The notes under the pieces were generated by a model that saw only the letters and a program-made list of their open reading frames with translations, did no database searches and was not told the origin of the DNA. Positions 28,722 through 37,748 of a DNA stretch of 64,000 nt are shown one piece after another. A program made the position numbers and the translations under genes. Position 1 is the first letter of the stretch. Each line of letters starts with the position of its first letter. This DNA comes from an uncultured Bacteroides sp. (lineage in GTDB: Bacteria > Bacteroidota > Bacteroidia > Bacteroidales > Bacteroidaceae): the NCBI GenBank assembly GCA_949289295.1, contig CASENM010000023.1, positions 51,232-115,231 of the forward strand, given 5' to 3'.

Positions 28722-29762
28722 ATGAAAAAAGCTATCATCGCTCTTGCATTGCTGGCATCAGCCGGCATCCACGCACAAGAATACTACATGCCAGGCGAAG
28801 GAGAAGGCATTGTCTATTTCCTTCCTAAGACACAAATCGCCGTAGACATCATCGCCACACGCGTAGACTATACCCCGGGAGAGTTCAGCCTTTACGCCAA
28901 CCGCTACCTACGGATAAACAATGTCAGCACGGAACCCAAGACACATTGGGAAATCAAAAACATTTTAATTCGCACCGTCGGCACGCCGGACTCTACAAAG
29001 GCTTATATCATGAAGCTGAAAGACAAAAGTCTGGCTTCAAATATTGAACTGACCAATGAAGGTATAGTAAAAGCCATCAATACAACTTCCACTTATGCAG
29101 ACCCACAACCGGACTATAAACTGGAAAAACCCAAGAAACATGAGAATGCCCGGAAATACATGACCGAAGACATTCTGATGGCCGGTTCAACCGCAAAAAT
29201 GGCAGAACTCACTGCACGAGAAATCTATAACATCAGAGACAGCAAGAATATGATTTTACGTGGCCAGGCGGAGAATATGCCCAAAGACGGAGCCTCACTG
29301 AAACTGATTATCAGCCAACTCGACAAGCAGGAACAGGCACTCACCCAAAGTTTTACAGGAACGACCGACAAGACAGACAAAGTGTTTACTTTTCTATTTA
29401 CCCCTGAAAACAACCTGAAGGACAAGATTGTAGCACGATTTTCTGAACGTATCGGCGTACTTACAGCTGAGAATCTGGCAGGAGAACCAATCTATGTCAG
29501 TGTCAACAACACTTCATCACTCCCTGTTGCAGAAGAGACAGATAACAAGAAGAAAAAAAGTGACGGTGTCATTTACAACATACCGGGAAAGGCACAAGTG
29601 AACGTCAGCTACAAAGGGAAGACAGCTTGCGAAAGTGAAGTGCCAGCTACTCAATTCGGATATACAGAAATACTGGTAAACGGACTTTTTGACAAAAAAG
29701 TAAACACACGTGTCATTTTCAACCCTACGACCGGGAATATCGTCAAAATAGACAAAGACTAA
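28722..29762 (+). CDS. DUF4831 family exported protein
   Basis: 346 residues from an ATG giving a clear signal peptide (MKKAIIALALLASAGIHAQ). The rest is soluble, with conserved-looking YFLPKTQIAVDIIATRVDYTPGEFSLYANRYL and a stretch GQAENMPKDGASLKLIISQLDKQEQALTQSFTG. I recognise the DUF4831 family found in Bacteroidales; no biochemical role is known to me. Probably periplasmic. It overlaps no gene when the signal-peptide start is used; an earlier start would run into nnr. Confidence 0.8.
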   Translation: MKKAIIALALLASAGIHAQEYYMPGEGEGIVYFLPKTQIAVDIIATRVDYTPGEFSLYANRYLRINNVSTEPKTHWEIKNILIRTVGTPDSTKAYIMKLKDKSLASNIELTNEGIVKAINTTSTYADPQPDYKLEKPKKHENARKYMTEDILMAGSTAKMAELTAREIYNIRDSKNMILRGQAENMPKDGASLKLIISQLDKQEQALTQSFTGTTDKTDKVFTFLFTPENNLKDKIVARFSERIGVLTAENLAGEPIYVSVNNTSSLPVAEETDNKKKKSDGVIYNIPGKAQVNVSYKGKTACESEVPATQFGYTEILVNGLFDKKVNTRVIFNPTTGNIVKIDKD

Positions 29763-29819
29763 TCAAAAACGGCCGGCTATCCCATACATCAAAAAAGATT
29801 CCGCCGTTTCAGTTTTCAC

Positions 29820-29869
29820 AAGGTGTGCCGAGATGCCTTTTTCCACACACATTCCGGCACACCTTTTTA
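29820..29869 (+). terminator. Terminator after the DUF4831 gene
   Basis: AGGTGTGCCG at 29821-29830 is complementary to CGGCACACCT at 29855-29864, loop of 24 bases, followed by TTTTT. Lies 60 bases after the stop codon. Confidence 0.75.
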
Positions 29870-29986
29870 ATATAATCTACGTTCAACATTCAGAACGGTT
29901 TCAAGAACAAAAAGAGACATATCAACGTTATTTTTATCAGAAAGAGCTCTTTTCCTTAATAACATATCGTTTTCTTAATGGATAAT

Positions 29987-30017
29987 TTGCAGATTTTTCA
30001 AATAAAATCTATTTTTG
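29987..30017 (+). promoter_or_regulatory. Promoter of the psd-pssA-DUF4834 operon
   Basis: TTG at 29987-29989, 20-base spacer, TATTTTTG at 30010-30017: full consensus, 34 bases before the psd ATG. The 289-base gap from 29763 otherwise holds only the terminator. Confidence 0.8.
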
Positions 30018-30051
30018 CAAAGTATTATCCTGATTTTTGCTTATAGTCCGA

Positions 30052-30738
30052 ATGAACAAAATAAAGAAACTGAAAAAGATTCGTATCCATCATGAAGGGA
30101 CTCACATCCTGTTAATCGGTGCCTTACTTTTGGCATTGATTAATGGGATATTCTACTGGGGACTGGAGTGCAAGATACCTTTTTATATCACGCTACTGTT
30201 CAGTCTTGTTATATACGGACTGATGGTCAATTTCTTCCGTTGCCCAATCCGTATATTCAAAGGGAACACGGAAAAGATTGTAGTTGCACCGGCAGACGGA
30301 AGAGTGGTTGTAATCGAAGAGGTTAACGAGCATGAATATTTTCATGACAAGCGGCTGATGATTTCTATCTTCATGGGAATCACCAATGTACATGCCAACT
30401 GGTATCCGGTAGATGGAGTGGTGAAGCAAGTAACCCATCAAAACGGCCGATTCATGAAAGCATGGTTGCCCAAAGCAAGCACGGAGAACGAACGTGCAAC
30501 TATCATTATAGAAACTCCGGAAGGACATACAGTCATGGCACGACAGATAGCCGGAGCCGTTGCCCGCAGAATCGTGACATACGCAGAACCTAATGAAGAC
30601 TGCTACATCGACGAACATATGGGATTCATCAAGTTCGGTTCGAGAGTGGATGTATATCTGCCTCTTGGCACAGAAGTTTGCGTAAAGATGGGACAATGTA
30701 CAACAGGCAACGAAACAGTTATCGCCAAATTGAAATAA
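30052..30738 (+). CDS. psd: Phosphatidylserine decarboxylase
   Basis: 228 residues, the short form usual in this group. Two N-terminal membrane segments ([38 protein letters not shown]) anchor it; [16 protein letters not shown] and [15 protein letters not shown] follow. Cleavage between Gly196 and Ser197 would give the pyruvoyl cofactor. It makes phosphatidylethanolamine in the inner membrane. The ATG was chosen over a TTG five codons earlier. The gene is 15 bases from pssA, which makes its substrate. Confidence 0.95.
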   Translation: MNKIKKLKKIRIHHEGTHILLIGALLLALINGIFYWGLECKIPFYITLLFSLVIYGLMVNFFRCPIRIFKGNTEKIVVAPADGRVVVIEEVNEHEYFHDKRLMISIFMGITNVHANWYPVDGVVKQVTHQNGRFMKAWLPKASTENERATIIIETPEGHTVMARQIAGAVARRIVTYAEPNEDCYIDEHMGFIKFGSRVDVYLPLGTEVCVKMGQCTTGNETVIAKLK

Positions 30739-30753
30739 AAGAAAGGGAAAAAT

Positions 30754-31461
30754 ATGCCTAATGCTGTAGTGAGAAATATTCCGAATGCAATCACCAGTTG
30801 TAACCTGTTTTGCGGTTGTATAGCCAGCTATATGGCATTCCAAAGCAAATACGAGTCTGCACTGCTGTTCATCGTATTGGGAGCTGTATTTGACTTCTTC
30901 GACGGAATGACCGCACGTCTGCTCCATGTATCTTCCCCTATCGGCAAAGAGCTCGATTCACTGGCTGACGACATCACATTCGGACTGGCACCGGCAGCCA
31001 TCGCTTTTTCTTTATTCAAGGAGGTCAACTACCCTGAGTTTCTCCACCCTCTGAATGGCATTCTTCCTTATTCAGCATTTCTGATAGCTGTATTCTCAGC
31101 TTTAAGACTGGCAAAATTCAATCTTGATGAACGGCAGACCAGCTCATTCATCGGCATGCCGACTCCGGCCAATGCCTTATTCTGGGGATCATTGACAGTA
31201 GGAGCCTACGATTTTCTGACATCATCCTATTTCAATGCTTTCTATCTACTGATACTGGTTATAATAATGTCATTGTTATTGGTAGCAGAATTGCCTATGT
31301 TCTCCCTAAAGTTCAAGGACTTGTCATGGGGACACAATAAGACAAGTTATATCTTCCTGATTGTGAGCATTCCCCTCCTTCTCGTTTTCCGCCTCAGCGG
31401 ATTCGCAGCTGTAATAGTATGGTATATCATCCTTTCACTGCTGACACGTAAAAAAACTTAA
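30754..31461 (+). CDS. pssA: CDP-diacylglycerol-serine O-phosphatidyltransferase
   Basis: 235 residues, integral membrane protein with about 7-8 hydrophobic segments. The CDP-alcohol phosphotransferase signature DGMTARLLHVSSPIGKELDSLADD is complete (DG-x2-AR-x8-G-x3-D-x3-D). It makes phosphatidylserine from CDP-diacylglycerol and serine. With psd just upstream, the two genes give the whole branch from CDP-diacylglycerol to phosphatidylethanolamine. Confidence 0.95.
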   Translation: MPNAVVRNIPNAITSCNLFCGCIASYMAFQSKYESALLFIVLGAVFDFFDGMTARLLHVSSPIGKELDSLADDITFGLAPAAIAFSLFKEVNYPEFLHPLNGILPYSAFLIAVFSALRLAKFNLDERQTSSFIGMPTPANALFWGSLTVGAYDFLTSSYFNAFYLLILVIIMSLLLVAELPMFSLKFKDLSWGHNKTSYIFLIVSIPLLLVFRLSGFAAVIVWYIILSLLTRKKT

Positions 31462-31474
31462 CGACACACCAATT

Positions 31475-31738
31475 ATGCTACATATTTTCGGCTTGCTACT
31501 TTTCATACTCCTGTTCGTGTTCATTGTCGGACTGGTTATCATATCACGCATTGTAAAAGGAGTCTACAAAGCCGGTCAAAAAATGGCGAGGAAAAGCTCC
31601 CAAGGAGACAAGCAATCGGAATATACACAATCTTACTCCACCTACTCGGACAACCGTAAAAAATCCGACAATAAGAAGAAAAAAATTTTCGACAAAGATG
31701 AAGGCGAATACATCGATTTTGAAGAAATAAAAGACTAA
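31475..31738 (+). CDS. DUF4834 small membrane protein
   Basis: 87 residues. One N-terminal membrane segment (IFGLLLFILLFVFIVGLVIISRIV) followed by a charged tail with lysine runs and an acidic end (DEGEYIDFEEIKD). Fits the DUF4834 family, often found after pssA in Bacteroidales. 13 bases from pssA, so same operon; a role linked to phospholipid synthesis is inferred from position. The stop codon meets the convergent tadA end within a few bases. Confidence 0.75.
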   Translation: MLHIFGLLLFILLFVFIVGLVIISRIVKGVYKAGQKMARKSSQGDKQSEYTQSYSTYSDNRKKSDNKKKKIFDKDEGEYIDFEEIKD

Positions 31739-32169
31739 CGTCGCATCCTGAAGAAATCAGTCATCAAAGCCGCACACTCTTCTGCCAATACCCCCGTTAC
31801 GACTTCTGTCTTCGGATGCAAAGCCGAAGAAGCATATTTCAGATATCCCCGTTTCGCATCCGACGCTCCAAACACCAGCCTGCCCATCTGCGCCCAGGCA
31901 ATGGCCCCGGCACACATGACACACGGTTCCACAGTCACATACAAAGTACAATCTTTCAGATATTTTGCACCCAACGCACCGGATGCAGCCGTAATTGCCT
32001 GCATCTCAGCATGTGCCGTCACATCATTCAACGTTTCCGTCAGATTATGCGCGCGCCCTATGATTCGGTCGCGGCATACCACGACTGCCCCTACTGGCAC
32101 CTCTCCCCTCTCAAATGCTTTTTGTGCCTCAAGAAGTGCTTGCCGCATATAGAATATATCGTCTGCCAT
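31735..32169 (-). CDS. tadA: tRNA adenosine(34) deaminase
   Basis: 144 residues from the ATG MADDIFYMRQALLEAQKAFERGEVPVGAVVV; the longer upstream reading has no family resemblance and crosses the promoter. TAHAEMQAI (zinc His and catalytic Glu) and VEPCVMCAGA (two zinc Cys) form the deaminase site. It converts A34 to inosine in the tRNA-Arg anticodon. It shares an 18-base palindromic promoter region with the divergent yraN. Confidence 0.95.
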   Translation of the reverse strand: MADDIFYMRQALLEAQKAFERGEVPVGAVVVCRDRIIGRAHNLTETLNDVTAHAEMQAITAASGALGAKYLKDCTLYVTVEPCVMCAGAIAWAQMGRLVFGASDAKRGYLKYASSALHPKTEVVTGVLAEECAALMTDFFRMRR

Positions 32170-32175
32170 TTTTAT

Positions 32176-32206
32176 TTGAGATTTTCTACAAAAATACGTA
32201 TTTTTG
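32176..32206. promoter_or_regulatory. Overlapping divergent promoters of tadA and yraN in a palindrome
   Basis: CAAAAATACGTATTTTTG (32189-32206) is a perfect 18-base palindrome. Its right half is a -7 TATTTTTG for yraN, with TTG at 32176-32178 exactly 20 bases before it. Its left half read on the minus strand is another TATTTTTG for tadA. Confidence 0.75.
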
Positions 32207-32219
32207 CAGAAAAAGGAAA

Positions 32220-32594
32220 ATGGCCGCACACAACGAACTGGGAAAAGAAGGCGAGGAAATTGCCGCCAACTACCTACAAGCACAAGGATACATCATCCGC
32301 CACCGGGACTGGCATTCCGGCAGACGGGATTTGGACATTGTTGCTGAAAAAGACAAAACATTAATAATAATCGAGGTAAAAACCCGGAGAAATACCGAAT
32401 ATGGAAATCCTGAAGAAGCCATAACCAACAAAAAGATACGCCATATCATCGCTTCAACCGATGCTTATGTAAAAAAATATGAAATAGACCTTCACATACG
32501 TTTCGACATCATAACCATCATCGGCACAAAGCCTCCTTTTCAAATAGAACATATCGAAGACGCATTCTTGCCTCCGGTATGGAATCACAGCTAA
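32220..32594 (+). CDS. yraN: YraN family (UPF0102) nuclease-fold protein
   Basis: 124 residues. The restriction-nuclease-like core is visible: GKEGEEIAANYLQAQGY, then DLDIVAEKDKTLIIIEVKTRR giving Asp and ExK positions of the PD-(D/E)xK fold. Homologues are small and cytoplasmic; proposed role in DNA processing is not firmly known. The ATG at 32220 is 14 bases after the -7 element, and longer readings cross the promoter. 15 bases upstream of birA, likely same transcript. Confidence 0.88.
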   Translation: MAAHNELGKEGEEIAANYLQAQGYIIRHRDWHSGRRDLDIVAEKDKTLIIIEVKTRRNTEYGNPEEAITNKKIRHIIASTDAYVKKYEIDLHIRFDIITIIGTKPPFQIEHIEDAFLPPVWNHS

Positions 32595-32609
32595 CATAAA
32601 AAAGACACC

Positions 32610-33350
32610 ATGACAAATTATCCAGAACCCGTCTTCCTAAAAGAAACGCTCTCCACTAACTTATACCTGTCAGAATTATGCAATAAAAAGAAACAACCAG
32701 AGTTCACTTGCATATATGCGGATTACCAGACTGCCGGAAGAGGACAACGTGGCAACCGCTGGGAATCTGAATCCGGAAAGAATCTCCTGTACAGTTTTGT
32801 AGTCTATCCTGGTTTTCTGGAAGCAAAAAAGCAATTCCTGCTCTCACAGATTACAGCACTCGCACTTCAAGAAACCCTTTCCCGATATACGGATGGAATC
32901 ACCATAAAATGGCCCAACGACATTTATTGGAAAGACAAGAAACTCTGTGGAACACTGATAGAGAACGATTTGACCGGTATATATATCAGCCGCTCCATTT
33001 CTGGAACAGGAGTCAATCTAAACCAAAAAAGCTTTCTCGGTTCTGCACCGAACCCTATATCATTAAGACAAATTACCGGGAATCAATATGACAAGAAAGA
33101 AATTCTCCAGCAAATTCTCGAACATACGGTCAAATATTACTCCTTGCTCAAAAAAGGAGATGTTTCTGAAATAATCTTACGATACAAACAGAATCTGTAT
33201 CGAAAAGAAGGATTTTACCCTTTTAAAGATGCCAGAGAAATATTCATGGGGCACATCACCGACATCAAACCATCCGGAGAGCTGGAAGTAACCACGGAAT
33301 CCGGACAAATACGAACATACCTGTTTAAAGAAATAGAATACATTTTATAA
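32610..33350 (+). CDS. birA: Biotin--[acetyl-CoA-carboxylase] ligase
   Basis: 246 residues; catalytic domain only, without the DNA-binding N-terminus of E. coli BirA, so not a repressor. AGRGQRGNRWESESGKNLLYS is the biotinyl-adenylate loop and TIKWPNDIYW and GTGVNLNQ are conserved binding-site motifs. A short C-terminal SH3-like domain follows. It attaches biotin to carboxylase carrier proteins. Only 5 bases separate it from the MATE gene. Confidence 0.94.
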   Translation: MTNYPEPVFLKETLSTNLYLSELCNKKKQPEFTCIYADYQTAGRGQRGNRWESESGKNLLYSFVVYPGFLEAKKQFLLSQITALALQETLSRYTDGITIKWPNDIYWKDKKLCGTLIENDLTGIYISRSISGTGVNLNQKSFLGSAPNPISLRQITGNQYDKKEILQQILEHTVKYYSLLKKGDVSEIILRYKQNLYRKEGFYPFKDAREIFMGHITDIKPSGELEVTTESGQIRTYLFKEIEYIL

Positions 33351-33355
33351 CAACA

Positions 33356-34684
33356 ATGAACCTGACAGACAAACAGATTCTGAATATTGCAGTTCCCTCC
33401 ATCATTTCAAATATCACCGTACCGCTGCTGGGACTTGTAGATGTAACGATTGTGGGACATCTTGGTGCGGCATCCTATATCGGTGCAATTGCAGTAGGCG
33501 GAATGCTATTCAACATGATTTACTGGATATTCGGTTTCCTACGTATGGGAACAGGAGGACTGGCCGCACAAGCCTACGGACAAAAGGACAAAGCAGAAAT
33601 GACACGCATCCTGCTGCGTTCACTAGCCGTCAGCCTATGCCTGTCCACCATTCTGCTGGCGCTCCAATATCCAATCTGCCAGACAGCCTTCCTGATTATC
33701 GAAGCCAGTCCGGAAGTGCAGAAGATGGCCACCCTTTACTTTTACATCTGCATTTGGGGAGCCCCCGCCATGCTTGGCCTCTACAGTTTTATCGGCTGGT
33801 TCATCGGCATGCAGAACTCACGTTTCCCGATGTTCATCGCCCTCACCCAAAACATTGTCAACATCGCGGCCAGCCTGTTTTTTGTTTTTGTACTCGACAT
33901 GGAAGTGGCAGGTGTAGCCTTAGGCACACTAATCGCCCAATACGCCGGTCTACTGACAGCCATTCTTCTAGGCTGGTACAAATACCGTTTCCTAAGGCCG
34001 TACGCCAAACGATGCCACCTTTTCGAGAAACAAGCCATGTCACGATTCTTCAGCATTAATCGGGACATATTCTTCCGCACACTCTGCATTGTAACAGTAA
34101 CGGTATTTTTCACTTCAACAGGAGCAGCTTATGGAGATGTCATATTGGCTGTCAATACACTGCTCATGCAACTATTTACCCTCTTTTCTTATGTCATGGA
34201 TGGATTCGCATATGCCGGCGAAGCACTGTCAGGTAAATATATCGGAGCAAACGACCGTATAAAGTTTCATCACACTGTCCGACATCTTTTCGGATGGGGA
34301 ACAGCACTCGCCATCGGATTTACCCTACTTTATTCTCTTGGAGGAAAAGAGTTTCTCAGCCTACTGACAGATGAGACAGAAGTCATCCAAGCTTCAAGCG
34401 AGTATTTCCTATGGGTATTGGCCATTCCGGCCGCAGGATTCTCCGCATTTCTGCTCGACGGAATCTGTATAGGAGCTACAGCAACAAAAATCATGCTACA
34501 TGCCATCTTTATCGCCACAATCTGTTTCTTTCTGCTATACTACAGCTTGCATTCCAGACTTGGCAACCATGCGCTTTGGACAGCTTTCATCGTGTATCTG
34601 GCATTACGTGGAATCACCCAGGCATTATTAAGCAGAAAGTTGCTAAAAGATGGATTTTTTTCTACCTTTGCGAATAAACATTAA
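33356..34684 (+). CDS. MATE family efflux transporter (DinF-like)
   Basis: 442 residues with about 12 membrane segments. The N-terminus (ILNIAVPSIISNITVPLLGLVDVTIVGHLG) and the internal repeat of that pattern in the second half (FTLFSYVMDGFAYAGEALSGKYIGA) are MATE features, closest to the DinF branch. It would export drugs or other cations using Na+ or H+. Inner membrane. Its last 50 bases contain the pyrH promoter. Confidence 0.92.
   Translation: MNLTDKQILNIAVPSIISNITVPLLGLVDVTIVGHLGAASYIGAIAVGGMLFNMIYWIFGFLRMGTGGLAAQAYGQKDKAEMTRILLRSLAVSLCLSTILLALQYPICQTAFLIIEASPEVQKMATLYFYICIWGAPAMLGLYSFIGWFIGMQNSRFPMFIALTQNIVNIAASLFFVFVLDMEVAGVALGTLIAQYAGLLTAILLGWYKYRFLRPYAKRCHLFEKQAMSRFFSINRDIFFRTLCIVTVTVFFTSTGAAYGDVILAVNTLLMQLFTLFSYVMDGFAYAGEALSGKYIGANDRIKFHHTVRHLFGWGTALAIGFTLLYSLGGKEFLSLLTDETEVIQASSEYFLWVLAIPAAGFSAFLLDGICIGATATKIMLHAIFIATICFFLLYYSLHSRLGNHALWTAFIVYLALRGITQALLSRKLLKDGFFSTFANKH
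34640..34670 (+). promoter_or_regulatory. Promoter of pyrH inside the MATE coding sequence
   Basis: TTG at 34640-34642, 20-base spacer, TACCTTTG at 34663-34670, all inside the 3' end of the MATE gene and 26 bases before the pyrH ATG. Confidence 0.75.
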
Positions 34685-34696
34685 AAGATTATAGCC

Positions 34697-35407
34697 ATGA
34701 CAAAGTTTAAACGCATCTTATTAAAGCTCAGCGGTGAAAGCCTGATGGGAGAAAAGAAGTACGGCATCGATGAAAAACGTCTGGGTGAATACGCCCGCCA
34801 AATCAAAGAAATTCATGACATGGGCGTACAGATTGGAATTGTTATCGGTGGGGGAAACATTTTCCGCGGACTTACGGGGGCCGGCAAAGGATTCGACCGT
34901 GTAAAAGGTGACCAGATGGGTATGCTCGCCACCGTCATCAACAGTCTGGGACTCAGCTCGGCACTCACGGCAGAAGGAGTGAAAGCACGCGTCCTCACCG
35001 CCATACGCATGGAGCCGATAGGAGAATTCTACACAAAATGGAAAGCGATTGAAGCTATGGAAAATGGAGAAGTGGTCATCATGTCGGCCGGCACCGGAAA
35101 TCCTTTCTTCACAACCGACACCGGCTCTTCACTGAGAGGTATCGAAATAGAAGCAAACGTAATGCTGAAAGGTACACGCGTAGACGGCATCTACACAGCA
35201 GATCCGGAGAAAGATCCAACCGCCGTCAAATTTGATGACATCACTTACGATGAAGTGCTGGCACGCGGCCTGAAGGTTATGGACCTCACCGCCACCTGCA
35301 TGTGCAAAGAAAACAATCTTCCTATCATTGTTTTCAATATGGATACAGTAGGCAACTTGAAAAAAGTGATGGAAGGAGAAAATATCGGCACATTAGTACA
35401 CAATTAA
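34697..35407 (+). CDS. pyrH: Uridylate kinase
   Basis: 236 residues, amino-acid-kinase fold. KLSGESLMG (phosphate loop), IVIGGGNIFRG, GMLATVINSLGLSSAL and GTGNPFFTTDT (UMP/ATP site) are all present. It phosphorylates UMP to UDP in the cytoplasm. Its stop overlaps the convergent histidine-phosphatase stop by 4 bases, so the two genes have no room for a terminator between them. Confidence 0.97.
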   Translation: MTKFKRILLKLSGESLMGEKKYGIDEKRLGEYARQIKEIHDMGVQIGIVIGGGNIFRGLTGAGKGFDRVKGDQMGMLATVINSLGLSSALTAEGVKARVLTAIRMEPIGEFYTKWKAIEAMENGEVVIMSAGTGNPFFTTDTGSSLRGIEIEANVMLKGTRVDGIYTADPEKDPTAVKFDDITYDEVLARGLKVMDLTATCMCKENNLPIIVFNMDTVGNLKKVMEGENIGTLVHN

Positions 35408-35919
35408 AAAATGAATTTTCTGGCCTCGCCGTTCCGCATCAGCGGAATGGCGTTCATATTTTTTACAGCAACATGCTCCAAGCGGGCTTGTATTGCCTTA
35501 TTAATCTGACCATGTGCAACGGCCAGCACACGCATTTCCGCATAATTCCGGCGCACATAGTCCAAGAACAAGCCAGCACGCTCATAAAGCATTTCCCATG
35601 TTTCCACATCAGCAGGAGGATTACGTCGATTTACCGCATTCAGAAACTGTCCGGTCCAGCTTCCCCAATCTATCTCCCTCAACAAAGGAGTCGTAGTCCA
35701 AGGAAGATGCCGATCTCCTAAAGCAATCTTTACCGTATCAGTCACTCTCTTCAAATCACTGCTTATTACCGCATCCAGTTCTATCTCCTCCAACGCCTCA
35801 CCAAGCTCAACTGCCTGCTGTTTTCCTTCTTCAGTCAATACGCCCGGCAAATGGCCTTGAAAAATTCTTTTCAAATTTTCTTCTGTCTGCCCGTGACGGG
35901 CCAAATAAAGTGTAATCAT
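35404..35919 (-). CDS. Histidine phosphatase family protein (phosphoglycerate mutase-like)
   Basis: 171 residues. LARHGQTEENLKRIFQG carries the phosphorylated His and Arg; GEALEEIELDAVISSDLKR and VLAVAHGQINKAI give the remaining active-site residues. Members dephosphorylate small metabolites such as alpha-ribazole phosphate or sugar phosphates; the substrate here is unknown. Has its own promoter at 35943-35973. Cytoplasmic. Confidence 0.9.
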   Translation of the reverse strand: MITLYLARHGQTEENLKRIFQGHLPGVLTEEGKQQAVELGEALEEIELDAVISSDLKRVTDTVKIALGDRHLPWTTTPLLREIDWGSWTGQFLNAVNRRNPPADVETWEMLYERAGLFLDYVRRNYAEMRVLAVAHGQINKAIQARLEHVAVKNMNAIPLMRNGEARKFIF

Positions 35920-35942
35920 TCCCTGTATAATATTTCAAGTGC

Positions 35943-35973
35943 CAAAATTAATGACAAAACCCCAATGAGCCAA
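35943..35973 (-). promoter_or_regulatory. Promoter of the histidine phosphatase gene
   Basis: Minus strand: TTG (35973-35971), 20-base spacer, TAATTTTG (35950-35943). Full consensus. Confidence 0.75.
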
Positions 35974-36027
35974 ATCTTTTCAAGAGCATTTCTCCCAAAT
36001 CTCATCCATTAAATCTTTACAGAGCTA

Positions 36028-36058
36028 TTGCAAAAGACTAAAAAATAACTTACTTTTG
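36028..36058 (+). promoter_or_regulatory. Promoter of frr
   Basis: TTG at 36028-36030, 20-base spacer, TACTTTTG at 36051-36058. Full consensus, with about 50 bases of leader before the frr ATG. Confidence 0.8.
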
Positions 36059-36108
36059 TTCACAAAAAGCGATTTTAACCGACGTATAATTTTAAATTGC
36101 AAACAAAT

Positions 36109-36669
36109 ATGGCAGACTCAAAAACTATTATCAATGAAGCTGAAGAGAAAATGAATATGGCGCTCATGTATCTGGATGAAGCATTGGCCCATATCCGTGC
36201 CGGTAAAGCAGATGTACGTCTGCTTGACGGAATCCGTGTAGATTCTTACGGCAGTATGGTACCCATCAACAATGTAGCGGCTGTAACTACTCCTGATGCC
36301 AGAAGTATCGCCATCAAACCATGGGACAAAAATATGTTCCGTGTCATTGAAAAAGCTATCATCGACTCAGAACTTGGAATCATGCCCGAAAACAATGGTG
36401 AAATCATCCGTATCGGCATCCCACCTTTAACAGAAGAACGCCGCAAGCAATTGGCCAAACAATGTAAAGGGGAAGGGGAAACTGCGAAAGTGAGTGTTCG
36501 CAATGCCCGCCGCGACGCTATCGACTCATTGAAAAAGGCAGTAAAAGACGGAATGCCGGAAGATGAACAAAAAAATTCCGAAACCAAACTGCAAAAAATC
36601 CACGACAAGTACATCAAACAAATCGAAGATTTGCTGGCCGCAAAAGACAAAGAGATTATGACAGTATAA
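36109..36669 (+). CDS. frr: Ribosome recycling factor
   Basis: 186 residues, the standard length. [34 protein letters not shown] opens the helical domain; [22 protein letters not shown] and [21 protein letters not shown] are conserved. It splits post-termination ribosomes with EF-G. ATG at 36109 was chosen; the earlier TTG adds four residues without family support. Confidence 0.97.
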   Translation: MADSKTIINEAEEKMNMALMYLDEALAHIRAGKADVRLLDGIRVDSYGSMVPINNVAAVTTPDARSIAIKPWDKNMFRVIEKAIIDSELGIMPENNGEIIRIGIPPLTEERRKQLAKQCKGEGETAKVSVRNARRDAIDSLKKAVKDGMPEDEQKNSETKLQKIHDKYIKQIEDLLAAKDKEIMTV

Positions 36670-36687
36670 CAAGGCCCACATAATTCA

Positions 36688-36728
36688 CCACAGACTGTCC
36701 CTTTCCAATAAAACAGGGCTGTCTGTGG
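36688..36728 (+). terminator. Hairpin, possible frr terminator
   Basis: CCACAGAC (36688-36695) pairs with GTCTGTGG (36721-36728) and CCCT with AGGG inside. No strong T-run follows, so it may instead be an attenuating hairpin ahead of rsgA. Confidence 0.5.
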
Positions 36729-36776
36729 TGAAAATGCATCAGCCTATTTCCTCTAACTTAATAAAACAACAGCAAC

Positions 36777-37712
36777 TTGGAGAAAGGATTAGTCATCAGA
36801 AGTACAGGAAGCTGGTATGTTGTCAAGACAGACAGCGGAGAATTGAAAGAATGCAAGATAAAAGGCAACTTTCGCCTGAAAGATATCAAGAGCACAAATC
36901 CCATTGCGGTGGGAGACCGAGTATCAATCGTCCCCAATGCAGAAGGCACGGCTTTCATTACAGAGATAGAAGACCGGAAAAACTATATCATCCGGAAAGC
37001 TTCCAACCTCTCGAAACAATCACATATCATTGCGGCAAATGTTGACCAATGTATGTTGATAGTAACTGTCAATTACCCGGAAACATCCACCATCTTCATC
37101 GACCGTTTTCTGGCTTCTGCCGAAGCTTACAATGTACCCGTTTGCCTTGTATTCAACAAGACCGACAAATATACAGAAGAGGAGCTGAATTATGTAGAAG
37201 GATTGGTCACACTTTACACACACATCGGCTATCCTTGCTTCAAAGTTTCTGCACTGAACCAAAAGGGTATTGAAGAGGTAAAAGAAGCACTGAAAGGAAA
37301 GACAACCCTTTTTTCCGGAAATTCAGGTGTGGGGAAATCAACCCTAATCAACACAATCCTCCCCGGCCAACATCTGAAAACCGGTGAAATATCGACTGCA
37401 CATAACAAAGGAATGCATACAACCACTTTTTCAGAAATGTTTCCGCTAAAAGATGGAGGGTATATAATAGATACTCCCGGTATCAAAGGATTCGGAACAT
37501 TTGACATGAGAGACGAGGAAGTCGGACATTATTTCAAAGAAATTTTCAAATTTTCCGCTAACTGTAAATACGGCAACTGCACACATCGTCATGAGCCAGG
37601 ATGTGCAGTCCGAGAAGCGGTAGAGAAACATTATATCAGCGAATCCCGTTACACCTCTTATCTCAATATTCTGGAAGACAGGGAAGAAGGGAAATATCGG
37701 GCGGCATATTAA
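36777..37712 (+). CDS. rsgA: Ribosome small-subunit-dependent GTPase A
   Basis: 311 residues, circularly permuted GTPase. An OB-fold comes first ([15 protein letters not shown]...CKIKGNFRL), then G4 FNKTDKY, G1 [13 protein letters not shown] and G3 [12 protein letters not shown]. The C-terminal zinc site is [14 protein letters not shown]. It assists maturation of the 30S subunit. The family N-terminus can begin only at a TTG (36777): an in-frame TAA lies at 36762-36764 and no ATG occurs before conserved residues. No convincing Shine-Dalgarno is seen. It lies 49 bases after the frr-side hairpin. Confidence 0.94.
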   Translation: MEKGLVIRSTGSWYVVKTDSGELKECKIKGNFRLKDIKSTNPIAVGDRVSIVPNAEGTAFITEIEDRKNYIIRKASNLSKQSHIIAANVDQCMLIVTVNYPETSTIFIDRFLASAEAYNVPVCLVFNKTDKYTEEELNYVEGLVTLYTHIGYPCFKVSALNQKGIEEVKEALKGKTTLFSGNSGVGKSTLINTILPGQHLKTGEISTAHNKGMHTTTFSEMFPLKDGGYIIDTPGIKGFGTFDMRDEEVGHYFKEIFKFSANCKYGNCTHRHEPGCAVREAVEKHYISESRYTSYLNILEDREEGKYRAAY

Positions 37713-37748
37713 TCACATTTTTCGGATTGAAAAACACCTATTCACACT

